DNA of 64,000 nt from Begonia masoniana. Taxonomy: Eukaryota > Streptophyta > Magnoliopsida > Cucurbitales > Begoniaceae. Below, piece after piece: positions 23,640 through 34,776 of this stretch. The translations under genes and the position numbers were made by a program. The notes beneath the pieces are model-generated. The model ran no database searches and was not told where the DNA came from. It saw only the letters and a list, made by a program, of their open reading frames with translations. Position 1 is the first letter of the stretch. Each line of letters begins with the position of its first letter. The stretch lies in NCBI GenBank assembly GCA_022432975.1, contig CM039502.1, positions 26,210,996-26,274,995 of the forward strand. Reading direction: 5' to 3'.

Positions 23640-26530
23640 GAAATTGTCAGATTTCGGTTTGATCTAAATTCTTTCTGTGTCAAGCTAGTTAGGTCCACGT
23701 TAGAAATCTCATTGGAAGTTTTTTTTCTCTATAAATTTATATAAGTTAGAATCGCAAAACTCATAGTTGTATTTTAATCTTCATAGTTGATTTGTTCTTA
23801 TACCCGTGATTTCTTTCTGAAATAGTTTTTTCACGTAAATCTGGTGTCCCACATTATTATTTTTTTTTTCTGGTTATTGTTCGATTTCTAATACATATCA
23901 TGCCATAGGCAAAAAATATAGCAACGATAATACTTGGTGATTGCAAAAGCCATGAAAGACCATGATCAAGTTTAGTGTTTTGCGTCTAGGAACACAACAC
24001 ATACAACTGTCCTACAACCAGTCACTTATTCTATTGTATAAAATTTCAGTGAAAATAGAACTGCTCACAGAATCCAGACATACTATTAGATTTCAGTGTT
24101 ATCCAAATTCTATTTGGGTTAGACCGGTTAGACTTACGTTGAGAATCTCATATAGGTTTTTTGATAACTCACGGTTGTATTTTGACCTTCATAATAGATT
24201 TGTTCTTTTGCCCATGATTTTTTTCCTGAAAGAATTTTTCCACATAAATCTAGTTTCCCACATTAGTATTTTCTTTTTCCTGTTATTGTTCGATTTCTAA
24301 TACATACCATGCCATAGGCAACAAATATAACAGCGGTGATTGCAAAAGCTACGAAAGACCCTGATCAAGTTTAGTGTTTTGCGCCTATGAACACGACACA
24401 TACAACTGTCCTACAGCCAGTCACATCCTCTATTATATAAAATTTCAGTGAAAATGAAGCTGCTCACAGAATCCAGACATACTGTTAGATTTTGATGTGA
24501 CCTCAATTTTTTCACATAAATCTGGTTTCCCACATTAGTATTTTCTTTTTCCTGTTATTGTTCGATTTCTAATACATACCATGCCATAGGCAACAAATAT
24601 AACAACGGTGATTGCAAAAGCTACGAAAGACCCTGATCAAGTTTAGTGTTTTGCGCCTATGAACACGACACATACAACTGTCCTACAGCCAGTCACATTC
24701 TCTATTATATAAAATTTCAGTGAAAATGAAGCTGCTCACAGAATCCAGACATACTGTTAGATTTTGATGTGACCTCAATTTTTTCTGAGTCAGGCTGGTT
24801 AGACCCACGTTGAGAATCTCATTAGAGTTTGATTTTCTCTCTAAATTCATATAAGATAGAGTCACAAAACTCGCAATTGTATTTTTGATCTTCATAGTAG
24901 ATTTGTTCTTATGCTCGTGATTTTTTTCCAAAAGAGTTTTTCCATGTAAATCTAGTGTTCCACATTAATATTTTCTTTCTTTTTCCTGTATTGTTCGATT
25001 TCTAAACATACCATGCCATAGGCAACAACATATACCAGCGGTGATTGCAAAAGCTACGAAAGACCTGATCAAGTTTAGTGTTTTGCGCCTATGAACACGA
25101 CACATACAACTGTCCTACAGCCAGTCACATCACTCTATTATATAAAATTTCAGTGAAAATGAAGCTGCTCACAGAATCCAGACATACTGTTAGATTTTGA
25201 TGTGACCTCAATTTTTTCACATAAATCTGGTTTCCCACATTAGTATTTTCTTTTTCCTGTTATTGTTCGATTTCTAATACATACCATGCCATAGGCAACA
25301 AATATAACAACGGTGATTGCAAAAGCTACGAAAGACCCTGATCAAGTTTAGTGTTTTGCGCCTATGAACACGACACATACAACTGTCCTACAGCCAGTCA
25401 CATTCTCTATTATATAAAATTTCAGTGAAAATGAAGCTGCTCACAGAATCCAGACATACTGTTAGATTTTGATGTGACTTGAATTCTATCTGAGTCAGGC
25501 TGGTTAGACCCACGTTGAGAATCTCATTAGAAGTTTGATTTTCTCTCTAAATTCATATAAGATAGAGTCACAAAACTCGCAATTGTATTTTTGATCTTCA
25601 TAGTAGATTTGTTCTTATGCTCGTGATTTTTTTCCAAAAGAGTTTTTCCATGTAAATCTAGTGTTCCACATTAATATTTTCTTTTTCTGGTTATTGTTCG
25701 ATTTTTAATACATATCATGCTATAGGAAACAAACATAACAACGGTGATAGTTGGCGATTACAAAAGCCACAAAAAGACCCTGAACACGACACATACAACT
25801 GTCTTACAGCCAATCACATCCTCTATTATATAAAATTTCAGTGAAAATGGAGCTGCTCACAGAATCCAGACATACTGTTAGATTTTGATGTGACCTCAAT
25901 TTTTTCACATAAATCTGGTTTTCCACATTAGTATTTTCTTTTTCCTGTTATTGTTTGATTTCTAATACATACCATGCCATAGGCAACTAATATAACAACG
26001 GTGATTGCAAAAGCTACGAAAGACCCTGATCAAGTTTAGTGTTTTGCGCCTATGAACACGACACATACAACTGTCCTACAGCCAGTCACATCCTCTATTA
26101 TATAAAATTTCAGTGAAAATGGAGCTGCTCACAGAATCCAGACATACTGTTAGATTTTGATGTGACTTGAATTCTATCTGGGTCAGGCCGGTTAGACCCA
26201 CATTGAGAATCTCATTAGAGTTTGATTTTCTCTCTAAATTCATATAAGATAGAGTCACAAAACTCGCAATTGTATTTTGATCTTCATAGTAGATTTGTTC
26301 TTATGCTCGTGATTTTTTCCCGAAAGAGTTTTTCCATGTAAATCTGGTGTTCCACATTAATATTTTCTTTTTCTAGTTATTGTTCGATTTTTAATACATA
26401 TCATGCCATAGGAAACAAATATAACAACGGTGATACTTGGCGATTACAAAAGCCACAAAAAGACCCTGATCAATTTAGTATTTTGCGCCCAAGAATGCGA
26501 TGCATACAACTGTCCTACAGCCAATCATAT
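23640..26530 (+). repeat. Tandem array of LTR-derived units with long/short higher-order pattern
   Basis: Eight junctions carrying a CATGCCATAGG-type motif (CATGCTATAGG in one unit) occur at about 23899, 24310, 24591, 25012, 25286, 25718, 25971 and 26402. The spacings are therefore about 411, 281, 421, 274, 432, 253 and 431 bp. Long and short units alternate, giving a dimer of about 685-695 bp. Each unit holds a piece matching the LTR end at 22080-22386, followed by a CATGCCATAGG...CAGCCAGTCACATC block. Short units lack the middle of the LTR (the GGTTAGACCCACG to CTCGTGATTTTTT part). Units are very similar to each other. Confidence 0.85.
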
Positions 26531-27230
26531 CCTCCTACGGTCGAATATGTGTAACAACAATAGGACCCCCACATACAAGGTGATCAATAAATTTAAATGT
26601 GTCTACTCAAATTATGTAACACCCCAAGTCTCCACGACCCGGTTCGCTACAGGGACTACACTGGCTAACACTCTCTCCCAACTATCTCCCCCGGTTAAAC
26701 CCCCAACGTTGGAAATACTCTCCAATAAACACTCACGCAACCGAATTTAAAACCCACCTTCAAAAGTTCTCTTACGCCTCACCTGACTGTCTAGACTTAC
26801 TAATTGCCTTTAATCCTAACTGTAAGACACCACGGTTTTCCCAAAAAAATTTCGGCAGAGTGACACTTAAAAATAGCGCCTCCAAAATTTTGCTAAGTAC
26901 CTGCAAACAACTCAAAATCTTCAACCAACCAAAAATGTTCCTACTCCACTAACCAGTGTACAAAATCTCTAAACAATCATCACACCAGCAATAAAATACT
27001 ATCGGCTAAAATGAAGAAAATCTACAATATAGAGTGATACAACACTCTGGACGGTAATTTATAAACAACCAAAATACTCAATGTCCCAAAACAAGCAAAA
27101 TAAACCCTACTCCCTATCGACACGGTGTCACGGCTCTATAGGTCGGGTCGCCCTAACACTGCTACCAGCCGGGGCCCCGGTCGCACGTTACCAACTGTCA
27201 GCTACCCCTGGTCAGGGTCTCGGTACTCAC

Positions 27231-27248
27231 CCTCCTGCTCAGCAGTAC
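27231..27248 (-). other. Candidate 18-nt micro-exon in Solo-1
   Basis: The minus strand reads GTACTGCTGAGCAGGAGG, preceded by GTAG and followed by GTGAGT. It occupies the same relative place as the 18-nt blocks in the Gyp-D and Gyp-C LTRs. Confidence 0.4.
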
Positions 27249-27386
27249 CTACACCACAGAACACACTATAAGCTCAAAGCTCAGAAAGTAGAGTGCTGGA
27301 ACATAAACATGAAGCATGAAAACTAGGAAGTAGACTGCTACAAGTCACACCCAAATTCCCCCCCCCCCCCCCAATCCCGACTCGAA

Positions 27387-27740
27387 ATGCAACCGTCTGA
27401 GACAGTCGGTCGATGCATCGCGCTCTCATCGGCACATCGCCACCGCTCCAGTTTGTCCCGGAAACGGGGCCCTCAGTCACATTCCAGCCACTGTCTCGAC
27501 TCGAGGTGCAACCGCCCAGGACAGTCAGTCGATACACCGCACTGCCTTTGGCACATTGCCACCGTCCCAGCTCGTCCCCGAAACGGGGCCCTCAGTCACA
27601 CCCCAGCCCCTGTCTCGACTCGAAGTGCAACCGCCCAAGACAGTCGATCGATACACCGCACTGCCATCGGCACGTCGCCACCGTTCCAGCTCGTCCCAGA
27701 AACGGGGCCCCAGCCACACCCCAGCCCCTGTCTCGACTGT
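27387..27740. repeat. Three tandem ~113-bp GC-rich repeats in Solo-1
   Basis: Units begin near GCAACC.(T)C(T/A)GA..CAGTC and contain TCGTCCC.GAAACGGGGCCC. The three copies end near 27500, 27615 and 27730. They lie between the two candidate micro-exons, where Gyp-D LTRs carry a duplicated 96-bp block. A C-run at about 27359-27372 sits just upstream. Long open frames on both strands are a by-product of the GC-rich repeats. Confidence 0.8.
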
Positions 27741-29116
27741 CCACACCGGACCTCACCTCTTCTACTCTCCCTCTGTGCTAAAAAAACATGCTCAAAACAT
27801 TTTGTGTAGCTTTTTAAAACACGATGCATGCTGACCATCACCAACCAACTACGACTCCATATACGCAACACATCACATATGCACCTACGACCCACCATCT
27901 GTACAAACTCACATCATACACAATTGACCCACAACCTGCACAAGACTCGCAACATGCAAACAACTGTGGTGTAGGCCCTTCTGGGCGACTCTCAAGCATT
28001 CTCAACCACACTACTACTTACCTGGTGTCCTAGCTTGTTCAGATTTGACACGTAGCGTCACCTACGGTCTTACCTAGCACAATTAAGAATCATCGTTAGT
28101 ACTTAGGCTTAAACTCACCAATTCCTCCTAACACTACCATTTCTAGCTTATCCCGACCCATTCCCAACTGAACGGGTCACTAACTTGGTTAGGTTAAAAA
28201 CCAGCCCAAAACTTCTAACGCGCATAACTTTTTCTACACTTATCGGAAAGACTCCATTTCAGCGGCCATATACTCCCCTATCAACCTAGTTTAATATACT
28301 AGAAAAGAATTCAAAACGAATAATTAGAGCTAGGTCAGATCCCCCAAAAACAGAACCGGGTTCTTTCCCTAATCGCCCAAAAACCTCCACTTCAATCCAA
28401 TTCCACCAATTCCTCACCAATCAATCCCTCTAGCACCCAATTAACACAATTTAATGGAATTCCAGGGTTTAACACAGAGAACCCGAATTCCACACATTGG
28501 GGGTTCTCAGTTTTTAACCCCAATTGGCGCTCTCCCTTGCCCGACAAATTCTCGCCGGTCTAAGCCCAGCTATTTGCCCCCGAGGCTAGCCAAAAATGGC
28601 CGGTGGTCGAAGCCCAAGCTGGCTCGCCATTCTCGGCTTCAAGCAGAACAAAAACAGGGCAAGAGAAATAAGCTCACCAGCCGGTTTTGCACGCGAAGAC
28701 AGCCAAAAATGCCTTCCCTGGATTCGCCGTCGCTGCCTGACCGGAAAGCGCCGAAGTCCGCTGGTGATTTGATCGGCGATCGCCACTCTCTCCCTCCGAC
28801 TCCGTTCTGTTCTCGTCGGGGTGAAAACAGCCGAATGGCTTCTTCGCGAAGCCATTCGGTTGTTTTAAAGAAAACAATAATAATTGTTTTCTTTTTTTTC
28901 TTTTTTTTTTAACAAATTATTAGTTACCGCTTTGCCCCTTTCGAATTCCCGTCAAACCCCGAATTTCACTTATCAAATTTCTCCTGAATTAACTCTCACT
29001 CTATGCTCGGTTTACACATCTCCACCGGCACTCCAGAGAAATTTGACAATTAACAGAATAATTAACACAAAATAAATTAACTAATTTATTCAGAAGCCCC
29101 CGGGTGTTACAAATTA

Positions 29117-29929
29117 AAACATGTCCAGAACATGTCTAGTCAAAAATACATACATAATATGAAAACTGACGAGTCGTAGAAAAATGAACATATCATTGTA
29201 TATGAGAATATGTCTCAAAATAGGTTTTGGAAAACTATGACATATCGTATATAAAATTAAATCTCTGTCTCAAAATGTGTTTATCAATAACCAAAGAGCA
29301 AGCAATACGAGACAGTCTTATAATGTGTCGAGTGCAAATTCTAAATCTTAGTATCTAATCACAACATCATCACAAAATCAGGTTTGAAGTTCCATACTTA
29401 ATCCTAAAATTTTTAAACTTAAAGATGACCTAGAAATGATTGAGTTGAAAGCCCAATTTAGGTTCAAAACAAGACAGTAAATGATCCAAGAACGATTGGG
29501 TCAAAAATTCAAATCAGGACCAAAACAAGCCCTGAGTCGGGACCCAAGATGGTTCGAGCTGCGGTGGGCTCAACCAAGCTACAACCCCCCAAAAATTGGG
29601 TTGAGCCATAGCTTGACGTCTTTTTACCCAGTTGTCGTTCACCCACTATTTCGCCAGAAACCTCAATGTTTTCTTATAAAAACTTCTTCCGATCAGCTTG
29701 TGTCATTTAGTCTAACATTAAATTACGATATCCCATCAAAAGTTTGAAATTTCTATACTCAAAACTCCAAACGAAAAGGGAGATCAATCTACCTTTACAA
29801 AATCACCAATGATTCACCTCCGATTTGCAGAGTGAGAGCTCCAACCCATGAATTTATTCACTATGAGTTCTTGAGTTCCACCAACCCAATGATTTATCTC
29901 TTAAAAGTTTTGAATCAATAGATAATGAA
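29117..29929. other. Intergenic DNA
   Basis: No gene or element was recognised. There are short open frames only (for example 29481-29747, plus), none with a known domain. Confidence 0.5.
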
Positions 29930-30190
29930 GAATTTTGTTGAGAGTTGAACAATAATAATCTAAAAAATAAAATAAACGCAAAAAACAAGGACACCTAGAT
30001 TTACGTGAAAAATCATATACGGGAAAAACCATAGACAGGAGAGAGAAATTCACTAATCAGAAATCAATGTATAATGAAGTTTGTGAGTCAAGTATCAGTA
30101 TATATAGAAAATAGAAAACTTTAATATTTACATATAAGCTCGACCCGACACAACTAGAATTTGTGCCACATCAAACTTTAACAATCTCTA
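29930..30190 (-). repeat. Probable 3' LTR of a Ty1/copia remnant
   Basis: The sequence contains the CACCTAGATTTACGTG.AAA segment seen in many plant copia LTRs and runs into AACAATCTCTACTTTGACACG, a typical copia LTR/internal border. Exact edges are not defined. Confidence 0.5.
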
Positions 30191-31379
30191 CTTTGACACG
30201 AATTCCACATGAGGTATCTAACGCAAGCTATTTGGCCCAAGCCAAAGCAAATTCAGAACACTAAACTCTGACAATCTTCATCTTTAAAAAGTTTTTGTGC
30301 AATAAAACAAATCTGCAAAATACCATTAAAAATAACTTCCTCTTCCATAAAGGCCCCAGATTGGCAGACAACTCAACAACCGATACCGATCAACTTTAAG
30401 CCCCCCTTAAACTTGAGAGACATATTTAAGAAGAAATTACAGCTCTTCCTCCATAATATCACTAAGTTAACATAGTTATTACAACGAATTGCATGTAAAC
30501 ATGTTAAAAATTCTCTACTAGAATTGTTACCCTCAAACACATTCAATGCATAAACCATTGAACTAGTTTTATCATATCGCTATAGAGCTTTAACTTTCCA
30601 CTTGATTTTTCTTTTTGCGATATCACTCTGATGTGGAACTGAAACTTATAACTGAACATCTGTAATAGACTGACTTACCTGCTCTGATGTACACTCAGAT
30701 CCAACTTGAACTTCATGTGAGAACTTGACTTATTCCGAGTCTTCTCAAACATCTCTTTAGAAGATGAATTCACAAACATAGCAATCTTTTTATTCATCAT
30801 TGTAGAACCTTATAATACATACAAATTTGCATACCTCTTTTGTCCCTTTAACATATCGAGAACACCTCTACTGATCTTCACAACTCTACCTATAACGCTG
30901 TGCTGATACCATTTCAGAACCACAATACTCAACGAGATCAAATTTTTCTTCAACTCGGGAACAAGTTGCACATTATCGAGTGTCCTTATAAGTTCATTAA
31001 ACATCGTGATTCTGATGGTATCAACTCAACTTCTTTACAAGGTGTGTTATAGTTATTATTCATTAACAAAACACCTTTTTATACAGTTTCATATGTCAAA
31101 AACCAATTCCAATTGTAACTCGTATAAAATGAACAAGCTGAATCCAGGATCCAATCATTGTTCGGCTTTGAGTTTCCATCTAATACAACTAGAAGATCTC
31201 CATCACTATAATTTTCTTTTTCTGCAATATCAACTTCATCGGACGTCAAAGGTTGTTTTTCATTATCAACAGCTCTCTTAACATTATACAATTTCTTACA
31301 CTCAGATTTAATGTGCCTCTTCTTCTGACATAAGTAACAAGTTCTTTCTTGTTTCTTGATTTTCATTTGCCCTTCAAAC
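30191..31379 (-). pseudogene. Ty1/copia gag-pol remnant, internally deleted
   Basis: Read leftwards on the minus strand. At 31366-31079 there is a CCHC zinc knuckle (CYLCQKKRHIKSEC) and a protease start DWILDSACSFYTS, with the catalytic DSG altered to DSA. At 31004-30810 there is a copia block NVQLVPELKKNLISLS...KGQKRYANLY, which lies between protease and integrase. At about 30640-30400 there is the linker before RT (RYDKTSSMVYALNVFEG), with stops. The integrase core and the RT are missing, so a large deletion removed most of pol. The right end is cut at 31379 by the hAT element. Confidence 0.8.
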
Positions 31380-31395
31380 TAGGGATGGGCATCGT
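31380..31395 (+). repeat. Left terminal inverted repeat of the hAT element
   Basis: TAGGGATGGGCATCGT, a typical hAT terminus. Its counterpart at the right survives only up to GCCC at 36785. Confidence 0.75.
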
Positions 31396-31532
31396 CTGGT
31401 CTCGAGCCGAAATTGGACCGGACCATGGGATTCGGGAATTTTATCTCGAATCCCAGTACCGAACCGTGCAAGGACTCGGACCAGACCGGACCATACCAAA
31501 AAATTCAGTCCGGTCCCGGTTTCTCCCATTGT

Positions 31533-32001
31533 AATGCTGATTTTTTTTAAAAAAATAAGAAACTAAAAAATTCTGAAATTGCATACAGATTTTTCCAATA
31601 AACTCAACATACATATTAATCGAAAGAATAAAAAATGAAAGTAACGTATATTAAGCAAACAAATTAAATCTAACAATTAAATCTAATAATCTATGATTAA
31701 AATAAAATCTTATAAGATAAACGAAATTCAACTTCTAAAATATATCCAACTATCTAACATTAAAACTAAATCCAACTATTTAACATAAAAACTCAATCCA
31801 ACTATCCAACATTATAAAATATAATGAAATCTAAAAAACTAAATTCAAAATAAAAAATAAATCGAACTATCTACGTACAAAGTAAATTCAACTATCTAAA
31901 AATACAAATTAACTAGTAAATCCAACTAAATAGTCAATTTCAATCCAATTTCCAAACCATTAGAGATAAACATTAAAATAAAGTCAATAATTGCAAAAAT
32001 A
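31533..32001. other. AT-rich 3' region of the hAT element
   Basis: Short ATCCAACTATC-type tandem motifs recur around 31730-31930. No coding content. Confidence 0.5.
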
Positions 32002-32784
32002 TCAAGTCATTGATGCGTCATCTTCAACTTCAATAAAATTTTCATCTGTAGGGTCAGTAGAATCTGCAAAATAAAAATATTGAATGCATTAGTTAATCAT
32101 TAGAGATAAATATGTAAAAAAAATTAAAATTAGAATGATCGAACCTTCTTCTATAGTTGTGATAGTAGTATCTTCAAAATCATCATCATTTGTACTTGTA
32201 GAAAGTTTAAAAGGATTGAATGCTTTGAGCCAACTTTGGGAGCATATAAGAGCTTCAACACTTTGAGAGCTTAGATAACTACGAAAGGCATCAAGAACAC
32301 GACCACCACAACTAAAAGCAAATTCTGACGCCACCGTAGAAATTAGAATTATTAATATATCTTTCGCAATTGTACTCAAAACTCGATACTTATCGGAGTT
32401 TCTCTTCCACCACAATAATATGTCAGAACTGTTTGAAAAATTGTCCAACTTTTCAGACAAATAAAAATCAATATATGACGTATTAGTTTCATCACTTCTC
32501 TTCGAAGAATTACAGGCCCATAAAACATCAAGTACACTGCACTTAAACGCGTTTGAGCCAAAAAACTCATTGGTGTTGGAGACATTCATTGACTATTACT
32601 GCTATTTGGAGTCGGGTCTTCATTTGTTGTATCACTTTTATATTGGGTATACAACTTTTCAATTACATCATCTACCTGCTTTGTATATTATGCAGCTCTT
32701 TCATTGCCAAATAAAATGGCTAAACAATGCTGTAAAAATTTTATTTTGCAACTTGGATCAAGCACAACAGCAACATATATAAGT

Positions 32785-33325
32785 ATGTTTATTTTTTCAA
32801 AGGATCCCCAATATTTATCAAACTTCTTTTGCATCTCGTTGGCCATTCTTATTAGCGTGAAATTATCACTATTACCATATGTCTCAATAGCAATCTTCAA
32901 ATTACAGACTTCACCAACGTACATATTCGCTGTAATATGCAGAGAAGCAGAAACATGAACTGTCATAGTATAAAATGTCTCTAAAAATTTTATGTATTCT
33001 CGAATGCATGACCAATCTTCTGATGTGGGTGAACCTTCCATTCCCATTTCATACAAGCATGTTTATTTTTTCAAAGGATTCTCAATATTTAACAAACTTC
33101 TTTTGCATCTCGTTGGCCATTCTTCTTAGCGTGAAATTATCGTTGTTACCATTATCTCAATAGCAATATTCAAATTACAGACTTCACCAACGTGCATATT
33201 CGCTGTAATATGCAGAGAAGCAGAAACATGAACTGTCATAGTATAAAATGTCTCTAAAAATTTTATGTATTCTCGAATGCATGAACAATCTTCTGATGTG
33301 GGTGAACCTTCCATTCCCATTTCAT
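32785..33325 (-). repeat. Tandem duplication inside the hAT transposase
   Basis: 32785-33050 and 33059-33325 are near-identical direct copies, offset 273-274 bp. Both encode EGSPTSEDxSCIREYIKFLE. One base is lost in the upstream copy, which breaks its frame. Confidence 0.85.
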
Positions 33326-33480
33326 TCAAGAAAAAGCTATCATTCTCTGCTAATTTTTCAAAAGCCGCTTCATACTTCTCTGCGCTTGCCAACATCAAAT
33401 ACGTAGAATTCCAACGAGTTGGAACGTCGAGCGACAAATTACTTTTACAAGTAATTTTAACCGCATCAACGCAGGCTTTG

Positions 33481-33857
33481 TGTGATGACCCATATGTGCG
33501 CGACTGGCCCGTATACTGGATCCGGACCCAGATGGCGGTGCGTCTGTGCGAGAAAAAGGCCGATGAAGGGGGTAAGTCATAATTTGGGGGTCATCACAAT
33601 CCCACATTGCTTGGAGAAGTATGTGGAAATAAAACATATGTAAAGAGACCCTCCCAAAATAGTAAGACGCGTTTTGGAGCACAATTGGCAACGGATCCCA
33701 TAAGAACTCCGAAGTTAAAAGTGCTTCGGTGAGAGTAGTACCAGGTTGGGTGACCGACTGGGAAGTCCTAGCCAAACAAAGCCGTGAGGGGAGGATATTG
33801 GGTTACGGTCCAATCCCCAGAGCGGACAATATCTTGCTGGGAAAAGGGGTCGTTACA
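33481..33857 (+). mobile_element. Cassandra-type solo LTR (Solo-2)
   Basis: 377 bp, TGTGATGACCC to GGGTCGTTACA, flanked by the perfect duplication CTTTG (33476-33480 and 33858-33862). It contains a 5S rRNA-derived block, the hallmark of Cassandra TRIM retrotransposons, whose LTRs carry an RNA polymerase III promoter. There is one LTR only, so it is a solo LTR. It interrupts the hAT transposase. Confidence 0.93.
33689..33773 (+). other. 5S rRNA-derived segment with Pol III internal promoter
   Basis: Matches the plant 5S gene from the GGATCCCAT.AGAACTCCGAAG region to GGGAAGTCCT. The A-box (GAAGTTAAAAGTGC, with two changes from the usual AAGCGTGC), intermediate element (GAGAGTAGTA) and C-box (AGGTTGGGTGACC) are all recognisable. 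The first ~30 nt and the 3' end of a real 5S gene are absent, so this is not a ribosomal gene. Confidence 0.85.
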
Positions 33858-34776
33858 CTTTGAACTGTTGCAATCTACCCGGAGAAGACCTCACGTACTT
33901 AACAACTTTTCTTACCCTCGCTATTGACTCATGATGCTCTTTCAAACCATCAAAAACGATCAAATTAAGGACATGTGCAAAACATCTTACGTGAATGTGA
34001 TCGCCATTTAAAATCAACCCCTTCCAATTTCGAATTGTCTTCTTCAAGTAGGAAATAACAATGTCATTGGAAGAAGCATTGTCAACGGTTATGGTTGTAA
34101 TATTTTCAATCTCCCAATTAAGCAAACATTTTTCAACTTCCTTACCAATAGATTCACCCTTGTGGTTCGGAATCAAACAAAAATTCAATATCTTCTTTTG
34201 CACATGCCACTCTTCATCAACATAATGACATGTCAGCACCATATAATTCAAATTTTGAATAGAAGTCCATGTGTCAATGGTCAAACATACCCTATGTGAT
34301 GTCCTAAAAAAACATTCCTTTAATTTGGTTCTTTCTTTCTGAAATATATTGCGAATATCTCTTGCTATTGTTCTTCTAGATGACATAATAAACTTGGGAT
34401 TAAGATACGAACAAAATGTCCTAAAACCAATTCCTTCTACCAATTTCAATGGCAATTCATCCAAGATAATCATCTTGGCGAGAAATTCTCTAGCAGCCAT
34501 TATAGTAAATATGGGTATACTAGCAGACTTGATCTCGTTAGGTTTAAACAATAAAGTTTTTTGCTTATTGTCTACATTTCGTGGGAACTTTTTGCAAACT
34601 TTCATATGTTTTACTAAACTTGAAGTCCCATTTTTTGTCGGATGTGCTGCATAAATCTGCCCACAATAATTACATTTAGCTGAATCAGAGTTTGGTATTC
34701 TACTGAAATGAATCCAAACTACAGACTTCGTTCTTTTTTATTCCACATGCGAATTTTCACTACAAGGAGTATCCAT

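Larger units (their letters stand above)
26615..29111 (-). mobile_element. Solo LTR (Solo-1), chromovirus-like
   Basis: 2.5 kb, starting TGTAACACCCC and ending GGGTGTTACA, with the perfect target duplication AATTA at 26610-26614 and 29112-29116. No internal region or second LTR is present, so it is a solo LTR left by LTR-LTR recombination. By comparison with Gyp-D LTRs the transcribed strand is minus. Candidate leader features on that strand: a GC-rich exon-like stretch around 28860-28680 ending at a GTGAGC donor, a 40-nt candidate micro-exon at 28061-28022 ending CCAG before GTAAGT, and an 18-nt one at 27248-27231. Confidence 0.88.
32002..34776 (-). pseudogene. hAT transposase (BED-zinc-finger, RICESLEEPER-like), disrupted
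   Basis: Start ATG at 34776. The BED zinc finger follows at about 34730-34610 (SVVWIHFSRI, KCNYCGQIY, then SLVKHMKVC). The hAT catalytic core is at 34605-33858 (CLTIDTWTS and ITVDNASSND supply acidic residues), then PTRWNSTYLML. The C-terminal dimerisation domain is at 32589-32145 (DILLWWKRNSDKYRVLS, TVASEFAFSCGGRVLD, VEALICSQSWL). A final 81-bp GT-AG intron at 32144-32064 joins a short acidic exon ending TGA at 32002, with frame kept. Lesions: TAA at 34738-34740 before the BED finger, Cassandra at 33481-33857, and a 273-274 bp internal duplication. The family cuts and pastes its own DNA; related genes have been domesticated in plants, but this one is clearly dead. Confidence 0.88.

Noticed and set aside
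27387..27898. GC-rich open frames of 73-140 codons on both strands
   Set aside because: They overlap three tandem repeats in a solo LTR. GC-rich repeats lack stops by composition, and no domain is visible.
33689..33773. A functional 5S ribosomal RNA gene
   Set aside because: Only the central and 3'-proximal part is present, the A-box is altered, and it lies inside an LTR with target duplications. It is the Cassandra-type 5S-derived promoter.
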